From NCBI GenBank assembly GCA_026388865.1, contig JAPLIX010000477.1, positions 1 to 5,354 on the forward strand: 5,354 bases of DNA. The letters run 5' to 3'. Below are positions 1 through 3,892 of the stretch, in pieces; the first letter of the stretch is position 1; each line of letters starts with the position of its first letter. The DNA is from Pseudomonadota bacterium (GTDB taxonomy: Bacteria; Desulfobacterota; WTBG01; CAIYCZ01). The translations under genes were made by a program, and so were the position numbers. The notes under the pieces are model-generated. The model saw nothing but the letters and a program-made list of their open reading frames with translations, was not told the DNA's origin and ran no database searches.

Positions 1-106
1 AAAAACACCCATCTGCTGCGTTACGCTCATCCTTCGTCATTGCGACGTACTGGAAAGTACGACTCATTCCTCAGGATTTCGCGTGCCTTGCATCTGGATG
101 TTTTTT
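1..106. repeat. Dispersed hairpin-type repeat element (probably cut by the left edge)
   Basis: The two ends are imperfect inverted copies: AAAAACACCCATCTGC at 1-16 faces GCATCTGGATGTTTTTT at 90-106. The centre is a perfect 6-bp stem, CGTACT/AGTACG, around a GGAA loop at about 49-64. Pairing continues outward with mismatches (TCATTGCGA against ACTCATTCCT), so nearly the whole element can fold on itself. I recognise this type of non-coding repeat, with the 'ctcatccttcgtcattgcgacgtac' style core, from deltaproteobacterial genomes; that is memory, not a search. There is no coding frame of note. It may continue left of the window. Confidence 0.6.
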
Positions 107-163
107 ACCAGCCTGGAAAAGACTACTTTTTCAACAATCTGTTAGATACGCCCATAGCGATCT

Positions 164-203
164 GATTGCCCGCGCGGCATTGCGAGGCGAAGCCGCGGCA
201 ATC
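164..203. repeat. Short dispersed inverted repeat, GATTGCC...GGCAATC
   Basis: GATTGCC (164-170) plus GCGGC (174-178) pairs with GCCGC (192-196) plus GGCAATC (197-203), leaving a 3-nt bulge and a 13-nt loop (ATTGCGAGGCGAA). The right arm is of the common interspersed 'CATTGCGAG...GCGGCAATCTC' kind seen in many proteobacterial genomes. It matters for annotation because the longest reading frame of the next gene opens with a TTG at 180 inside this repeat, so its first 13 codons are repeat-derived and are unlikely to be true protein. Confidence 0.55.
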
Positions 204-218
204 TCTGCCTGGGAAAGT

Positions 219-977
219 ATGGAAAATTTTATGGAGATGAAAAATTATTTCAGCCAGCTCAATCAGACCGCACTGGAAGGTTTCAAGAAATTAAATAAAA
301 CAAGTGAGGTGGAACATAAACTCTGGAAGGTGCCTGCGGGAAGTTGGGAAGTAAACGTGGTGCGGGGAAAGGTGCTGGAAAAGGCAACAACTTCCCGCAT
401 AACCCTAAATACAAAGAACCCCCTCACCGGTGAAGATACCCGCTTTAATGTATTTCAGGTCAAAATCTATCCAGCCTCGCCTAAAATACCCATAATGCTT
501 TTTAATATGGAAAACCGTGTTGCCGGAGATGATATCTTTGCCGGGTTTCTTGATGTAGCGCCTGCGGCAGCGCGAAAAGATGATTTAAAATTCCTGCAGA
601 CAAAGATCAGGAAGGTTACAGAAAAATACGGGCAGGATTATGAAGCCCTGCGGGCGAAGCTGAAAGATATGTACTGGATGGAGTCCTGGGACAAAGCCCT
701 GAACGCGGAGATTGGCATCAGGCTTGAGCTTGGAAGCGACCAGGCAGCGCTGGTCAGGGAAGCAGGTTTAAGCTGGCTTGAGTCTTATTTTGAAATTGTT
801 GAGAAGAGAAAGCGGGAGCGGTTCACTGAAAAGCAAAGTGCCCTGATGTATGCTGTCAGGGCACGGATAATGGAGTATTATCTGCTGCAGGACCTCTCAG
901 TCAAAGTCGCCCAAAAACTGGGCGTGCCGCTGGAGGCCCTGTCCCTGGGGCACTTTGCGCCGGCCATACGATACTGA
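219..977 (+). CDS. Divergent HemF-fold (coproporphyrinogen III oxidase family) protein
   Basis: This is a 252-residue protein, slightly shorter than typical HemF (about 300). The order of recognisable segments matches HemF. 'GKVLEKATTSRITL' (50-63) sits where HemF has G.VFEKAGVN.S. 'VKIYPASPKIPIMLFNMEN' (81-99) matches V.HPRNP.VPT.H.NVR. 'FAGFLDVAP' (107-115) matches FGGG.DLTP. 'SYFEIVEKRK' (189-198) matches Y.PIVERRK. 'RARIMEYYL' aligns with RGRYVEFNL, and the end 'GHFAPAIRY' aligns with S.PP..RW. The acidic residue of the DLTP motif is kept (D112). The histidines of HP.NP and H.N, the arginine of NVR and the DRGT motif are not (Y84, F95, N99, DLSV). HemF normally uses O2 to decarboxylate coproporphyrinogen III, so the activity here is doubtful. 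ATG 219 is chosen over TTG 180, which lies in a repeat; ATG 231 and 237 are also possible and no start has a strong ribosome site. The gene stands alone. Confidence 0.65.
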   Translation: MENFMEMKNYFSQLNQTALEGFKKLNKTSEVEHKLWKVPAGSWEVNVVRGKVLEKATTSRITLNTKNPLTGEDTRFNVFQVKIYPASPKIPIMLFNMENRVAGDDIFAGFLDVAPAAARKDDLKFLQTKIRKVTEKYGQDYEALRAKLKDMYWMESWDKALNAEIGIRLELGSDQAALVREAGLSWLESYFEIVEKRKRERFTEKQSALMYAVRARIMEYYLLQDLSVKVAQKLGVPLEALSLGHFAPAIRY

Positions 978-1139
978 TCTACATCACACAGCGTCGTCTT
1001 AATGTGGTTGGACGTCGTTCCGTCTACACCTTTAATAACTGAGATTGAATATGACAACACTGAGGGGTGTAGCTTGAATGCAGCTGACAATAGTGATGAC
1101 TTCTTAATAAAGTTTCAATAGCTTGAGCAGAATTGGTCG

Positions 1140-1169
1140 ATGCGCTTGATAGCAGTAAGCGCGCATTTT
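1140..1169 (+). terminator. Candidate rho-independent terminator downstream of the HemF-like gene
   Basis: ATGCGCTT (1140-1147) pairs with AA (1157-1158) and GCGCAT (1161-1166), giving an 8-bp stem with a 2-nt bulge and a 9-nt loop, followed by a short run ending TTTTG. It lies about 160 nt after the HemF-like stop codon. The T-run is short, so this is a moderate call. The rest of 978-1207 holds no gene; the only other structure seen is CTACACC (1024-1030) facing GGTGTAG (1066-1072). Confidence 0.35.
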
Positions 1170-1207
1170 GACCATTAAGATGCCACCACAATATGTGGGC
1201 TTAATAA

Positions 1208-1243
1208 AAAATCCCAACCTGTCGCTCAGCAGATTGGGATTTT
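1208..1243 (-). terminator. Rho-independent terminator of the cold-shock gene
   Basis: Read on the minus strand, AAAATCCCAA pairs perfectly with TTGGGATTTT (10 bp). After one mismatch the stem continues with CTG/CAG, closing a short loop. On the minus strand it is followed by a run of six T (1211-1206). It starts 18 nt after the stop codon of the minus-strand cold-shock gene. The A-rich left flank also gives it some bidirectional character, but orientation and spacing point to the cold-shock gene. Confidence 0.85.
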
Positions 1244-1261
1244 AGCATTATCTAGGTAAGC

Positions 1262-1462
1262 TTAAATCTTACTTACGTTTATGGCTTGAAGCCCCTTGGG
1301 GCCTTCTTGTGCCTCAAAGGAGACCTGGTCACCTTCGGCAAGGTTTTTATGACCCGTACCGTTGATAGCTGAGTAGTGGACAAACACATCCGCCCCTTCA
1401 GCCTGTTCAATAAAGCCAAACCCTTTTGATTCGTTAAACCATTTTACTGTTCCGTTTTTCAT
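1262..1462 (-). CDS. CspA-family cold-shock protein
   Basis: This is a complete 66-residue single cold-shock domain, the usual family length. RNP1 is KGFGFI (13-18) and RNP2 is VFVHY (26-30), with Tyr in place of the more common Phe. The N-terminal 'GTVKWFN' (4-10) and 'GPKGLQAINV' (54-63) are family signatures. Such proteins bind single-stranded RNA and DNA through these aromatic faces and act as cytoplasmic RNA chaperones, in cold shock or in ordinary growth. A Shine-Dalgarno AAGGA lies at 1476-1472, about 9 nt before the ATG. The gene is monocistronic: a strong terminator follows it and a long untranslated leader appears to precede it, as is common for csp genes. Which csp paralogue it is cannot be told from sequence alone, nor whether it is cold-induced. 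Confidence 0.95.
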   Translation of the reverse strand: MKNGTVKWFNESKGFGFIEQAEGADVFVHYSAINGTGHKNLAEGDQVSFEAQEGPKGLQAINVSKI

Positions 1463-1493
1463 TAGATAAAATCCTTTCTTACTTGGTTACTAA

Positions 1494-1508
1494 TCCGCCA
1501 ATGGCGGA
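1494..1508. other. Short perfect hairpin in the cold-shock leader
   Basis: TCCGCC (1494-1499) and GGCGGA (1503-1508) form a GC-rich 6-bp stem with a 3-nt AAT loop (ATT on the minus-strand transcript). In that RNA it sits about 30 nt upstream of the start codon and just before the AAGGA ribosome site. A second, longer-range pair, AATCGCA (1549-1555) with TGCGATT (1583-1589), lies further upstream in the same leader. A structural role in translation control is possible for a csp leader, but I see no named cold-box motif. Confidence 0.35.
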
Positions 1509-1689
1509 CTGCATTGTGTACATCCTTTTGATGTGCCTTAAAATGCAAAATCGCACCCACAGTTTGAGCGAAATACCATGGTTGCGATTAGTTTTGTCTG
1601 CAGCTATGTTTTAAATAACCTTAGTGAAACAAATCCGATATGCTGGATTTCAAAAGCTCAACAAACGGTGTACTGTTTAAGTTGATATA

Positions 1690-1718
1690 AGAATAGCATA
1701 GTTATTTCTAAATAACAA
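1690..1718 (-). promoter_or_regulatory. Candidate promoter for the cold-shock gene, overlapped by a palindrome
   Basis: On the minus strand TTGTTA (1718-1713) and TATTCT (1695-1690) stand 17 nt apart, each 4 of 6 to the sigma-70 consensus. Initiation here would give a leader of roughly 220 nt. A perfect 7+7 inverted repeat, GTTATTT-CT-AAATAAC (1701-1716), covers the spacer and part of the -35, and outer arms AATAG (1692-1696) and CTATT (1722-1726) extend the symmetry. Such placement suits an operator, but AT-rich palindromes also arise by chance. Confidence 0.3.
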
Positions 1719-1729
1719 GAACTATTATT

Positions 1730-1927
1730 ATGCAGCGCTCTATCCTGAGTGAAGCATCTGAAAATTTAGTCAGTGCTATATATTGTGGTGGGCATTACCC
1801 AGTGAAAAGTGAAGCTTATGTATCAGCAGCGATAGAAGTTTAGCAGCTTCAATTCATTGATGACTTCATCTGGAAAGCGTTATTAGCAGCTCAAATAAAT
1901 CATAACAGAAATCTTCGCTTTTTGTAA
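1730..1927 (+). pseudogene. Possible broken small ORF with an internal amber codon
   Basis: From ATG 1730 the frame reads 37 codons to TAG at 1841, then stays open in the same frame for 27 more codons to TAA at 1925. The first part begins MQRSILSEASENLVSAIYC and the second part includes 'FIDDFIWKALLAAQINH'. The composition looks protein-like (Glu/Ala-rich, then an amphipathic stretch), but no family is recognised and there is no clear ribosome-binding site. The frame overlaps a 54-nt repeat whose other copy does not keep this frame open, which argues against a conserved coding sequence. It could be a decayed gene or a chance frame. Confidence 0.2.
1773..1826 (+). repeat. Copy A of a 54-nt direct repeat
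   Basis: This copy aligns without gaps to 3711-3764: by eye 44 of 54 positions match. The identical blocks are GTGC, TTGTGG, GGGCATTA and the 22-nt right end beginning AAAAGTGAAGC and ending TATGTATCAG. The differences are clustered in two six-base patches (TATATA/AAGATG and CCCAGT/GAAGCA). The copies are about 1.94 kb apart in the same orientation and outside confident genes. I do not recognise the element. Confidence 0.65.
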
Positions 1928-2011
1928 AGAATCCCCAATTGCAATATATAATAAGTCCTCTGCAATATTTTCCCTGCCTTTATTTCCCCCTTATCAGCAA
2001 CAGACAATTAA

Positions 2012-2218
2012 TATATAATAATAATAGGTTGTTTATTTTCGGCCGGCAATTGGTTCCTGCTGGACAAAGCTTTTATTATTTTGATTGCCCTTATTATTGG
2101 GCAGGTTCTTATTGTTAATTATTTGAAAAATGATTTTGACAAGCGTGATGAACTTATGAAGGAGGCAAGCAACCTCACCACTAATCTGCAGGCAATAATG
2201 GAAAAGATGAAAGGGTAA
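2012..2218 (+). pseudogene. Small membrane-helix plus coiled-coil ORF lacking a start codon
   Basis: An open frame ending at TAA 2216-2218 encodes a convincing small membrane protein. It has a short lead (GNWFLLDK), then a hydrophobic helix (AFIILIALIIGQVLIVNYL), then a charged amphipathic helix (KNDFDKRDELMKEASNL, ending QAIMEKMKG). No ATG or GTG precedes the helix; upstream codons are mostly ATA repeats. A TTG at 2081 falls inside the membrane segment, while a one-base change of TTA at 2033 would give a TTG before it. After the stop the same frame stays open to TAA 2276 (KGLEEGRIQDNKEQPGKRY). It ends 78 nt before the next gene and might once have been co-transcribed. Lost start, rare start or sequence error all fit. 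No family is recognised. Confidence 0.4.
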
Positions 2219-2296
2219 AAAGGCCTGGAAGAAGGCCGGATACAGGATAATAAAGAACAACCGGGAAAAAGGTATTAAATAAATAAGGAGGTAAGT

Positions 2297-2725
2297 ATGA
2301 ACAAAAAAATAATGAAAATTACATTGTGCTGTATGCTTCTCGCTGGTGGTTTATTCATAAGCACTGCCCGTGCTGAAAACAGTATTGGCCCGAATGTTGT
2401 TACCGGCAATCAGTACGTCTGCTATTTCGTCTGCTCACTGGATGTTTTCAACTCACAGGTTTCATTCAGCGATACCGGCGGTCTTACTATTTCAAGTTTT
2501 AGCGGTTATGGATTTTACGTTACCGTCACGAGCCTGTTTACAGGCGCTTATATTTCGCTTGATGCTACAATCGGAACCCAAACCGGCGACATCATTATGC
2601 TTCTGGTTGGTTCCACCTTTGAACCAACACCATTTATTGCCGGAACGGGTGTAATTCTCTTTGAATACTCTCAAATCATCCCGGTGGTTTTTACTGGCTT
2701 TGCAAGTGCACAGACGACGACATAA
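2297..2725 (+). CDS. Small exported protein of unknown family
   Basis: The product has 142 residues. The start is firm: AAGGAGGT (2285-2292) stands 5 nt before the ATG. Residues 1-26 are a classical Sec signal peptide: basic MNKKIMK, a hydrophobic core, and cleavage probably after 'STARA' with the mature chain starting ENS. There is no lipobox. The mature part (about 116 residues) is rich in Thr, Ser, Gly and aromatic/beta-branched residues, with few charges, and looks beta-rich. Two cysteines (C42, C46; C-x3-C) could form a disulfide. The end is low complexity (SAQTTT). I recognise no domain, so the function is unknown; periplasmic or secreted location is inferred from the signal peptide. 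A weak stem ATCGT/ACGAT (2726-2743) follows the stop without a T-run. Confidence 0.8.
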   Translation: MNKKIMKITLCCMLLAGGLFISTARAENSIGPNVVTGNQYVCYFVCSLDVFNSQVSFSDTGGLTISSFSGYGFYVTVTSLFTGAYISLDATIGTQTGDIIMLLVGSTFEPTPFIAGTGVILFEYSQIIPVVFTGFASAQTTT

Positions 2726-2887
2726 ATCGTGAGCTTTAACGATAAATAAATATTATCCTTCTTTCGTATTTAAGTTGAAACAGGGGGTCTGATATAGAAA
2801 TGAGGTAAAAAAAGCACATCGGGGTAAAAGTACTTTGGTATAGTTTACCTGAGAAGAAAAACCATAGCCAAAGGACAACCGCTGTGC

Positions 2888-3124
2888 CTGGATGTAGATA
2901 CTATCACAGAATTATTAAACGTACCAACTCATCGTATAACCCGAATAGCATGATACCAGGAGGATCGAGCATACTTTATTCTGGAGCCGCAGGAAGGTGC
3001 CGAGCCGATCTGTTCAGCATGTGGTAAAGGACATGCGGGTTTAGAACACAGTAAAGAAACGGTGGTAGTAGAAGATATGGGGCTCTGCGGCAGGAGAGTA
3101 ATATGCAATTTCTATATAATAAAT
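2888..3124 (+). pseudogene. N-terminal remnant of an ISL3-family transposase
   Basis: The frame reads LDVDTITELLNVPTHRITR, then a TGA stop at 2951-2953, then 'YQEDRAYFILEPQEGAEPI', a CSACG zinc-ribbon half, and 'VVVEDMGLCGRRV'. This is the usual N-terminal layout of ISL3 (IS204/IS1001/IS1096/IS1165) transposases: a short lead helix, the 'LEP......C..CG' ribbon, and then 'V.DL...GR.V'. Decay is evident from a CTG (2888) where the initiator Met should be, the in-frame TGA, and loss of everything after about residue 79, including the second ribbon half, the HTH and the catalytic DDE domain. The frame stays open to 3253 but no longer resembles the family. No terminal inverted repeats were found nearby. 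The stub is non-functional. Confidence 0.7.
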
Positions 3125-3263
3125 GAGGGAGCTGCCTCTAACTGTGCAAACCGAATATCCGCCCAGCGCTTTCTCTTCCGACAATACAATCCTTTTGATT
3201 TAAAGACGTTAGTTTCGCTCATACAACAATACGGGAAGTGTGCCCATATTTAATGCAGTTAGC

Positions 3264-3293
3264 TTGACCGGGACATTACGCGGAAGATATGAT
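3264..3293 (+). promoter_or_regulatory. Sigma-70-type promoter of the MORN_2 gene
   Basis: TTGACC (3264-3269) and TATGAT (3288-3293) each match 5 of 6 consensus bases and stand 18 nt apart. Transcription would begin near 3300, about 44 nt before the ATG at 3344. This also argues against an upstream TTG at 3299 as translation start, since it would lie at the very 5' end of the message. Confidence 0.5.
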
Positions 3294-3343
3294 ATTTTTT
3301 GAATTGCCACCAGATTGATGGCAGGATAAAAGGAGAAAATAGC

Positions 3344-3700
3344 ATGCTGCAAAAGAACACCATCAGAGCATTAACATTTTCATTCCTCGCTTTTATGTGC
3401 CTTTTTATGTTTGGTTTCACTGCCCCGGCTCAAGATGTGCGGATGACTTATTTTGCCAACGGTTACATAAAGACCACAACGCAATACGAGCATGGAAAAA
3501 AGAACGGCGTATTCAAGCAGTTTTTTGAAAACGGCAAAATACAGCTGCTGCGCACCTATAAAGATGACGTGCTTGATGGTAAAAGCCTTGAATATTATCC
3601 TAACGGCAAGCTAAAGGAGGAATTGGTCTACCAGCAGGGGAAAGCAATACATTTACGCATCTATAATGAACAGGGAAAACTTATTTTATCAAAGTATTAG
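3344..3700 (+). CDS. Exported MORN_2-repeat (YwqK-like) protein
   Basis: The product has 118 residues. ATG 3344 has AAGGAG (3330-3335) 8 nt upstream; a TTG 45 nt further up in the same frame lacks a ribosome site. Residues 1-30 form a signal peptide (LQKNTIR, a Phe/Leu/Met-rich core, likely cleavage after 'APAQ'). The mature chain is about three and a half repeats of the type 'Y.NG....... Y..G...G....': YFANGYIK (36-43), FFENGKIQLL (60-69), YYPNGKLKEE (84-93) and a final YNEQGKLIL (107-115). This is the MORN_2 pattern (Pfam PF07661) of proteins often labelled 'YwqK-family antitoxin'. That label is of limited meaning here: no toxin gene is adjacent and the protein is exported, so a periplasmic beta-sheet scaffold or binding role is more likely. 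The gene stands alone behind its own promoter. Confidence 0.8.
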   Translation: MLQKNTIRALTFSFLAFMCLFMFGFTAPAQDVRMTYFANGYIKTTTQYEHGKKNGVFKQFFENGKIQLLRTYKDDVLDGKSLEYYPNGKLKEELVYQQGKAIHLRIYNEQGKLILSKY

Positions 3701-3710
3701 TGTATATATC

Positions 3711-3764
3711 GTGCAAGATGTTGTGGCGGGCATTAGAAGCAGAAAAGTGAAGCTTATGTATCAG
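3711..3764 (+). repeat. Copy B of the 54-nt direct repeat
   Basis: This is the partner of 1773-1826, gap-free with about 44 of 54 matches, in the same orientation. It begins 10 nt after the stop codon of the MORN_2 gene. In one frame both copies end similarly (C..LW.AL..EK then TGA), so the repeat could be the decayed 3' end of a mobile-element gene, although neither copy is open upstream. The remaining sequence to 3892 shows no gene. Confidence 0.65.
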
Positions 3765-3831
3765 ATGTGCTCAATGACGAACAGCTTAAATAGTGTCACT
3801 TACAACTGGTAATATGCAATTGCCTGATATT

Positions 3832-3849
3832 GAAAAACCTTTTAAAGGT
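3832..3849 (-). terminator. Weak candidate terminator of the propeller gene
   Basis: On the minus strand ACCTT-TAA-AAGGT (3849-3837) is a 5-bp stem with a 3-nt loop, followed by TTTTC. It lies 44 nt downstream of the stop codon of the minus-strand gene. The stem is AT-rich and short, so termination efficiency is doubtful. Confidence 0.3.
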
Positions 3850-3892
3850 AGTTACTTTGATGTGTGATAACTGACTTTGCATTACCGTAATC

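Noticed and set aside
878..1090. 70-codon minus-strand frame overlapping the 3' end of the HemF-like gene
   Set aside because: It overlaps a well-supported gene on the other strand, has no recognisable motif and is best explained as an antisense shadow.
1092..1867. 10-nt match TGATGACTTC at 1092-1101 and 1858-1867
   Set aside because: It is too short, and the flanks do not align.
2033..2260. 75-codon minus-strand frame rich in Phe, Ile and Asn
   Set aside because: It is the complement of the plus-strand membrane-helix frame. The plus-strand translation has the clearer protein architecture and more natural codon use.
3119..3222. Minus-strand frame of 34 codons containing 'GLYCRKRKRWADIRFAQLE'
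   Set aside because: It looks somewhat protein-like but is very short, has no clear ribosome site and overlaps the frame running on from the ISL3 stub. There is not enough to call a gene.
3344..3700. Antitoxin of a toxin-antitoxin pair, from the YwqK label of MORN_2 proteins
   Set aside because: The product has a signal peptide and no toxin-like gene lies next to it.
1730..3764. Integron cassette array suggested by small single genes with repeats between them
   Set aside because: No paired attC core sites (RYYYAAC/GTTRRRY with the expected fold) and no integrase are seen, and the genes carry their own promoters and lie on both strands.
3098..3821. 13-nt exact repeat GTAATATGCAATT at 3098-3110 and 3809-3821
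   Set aside because: A 13-mer match in AT-rich DNA over 5 kb is not surprising, and the similarity does not extend on either side.
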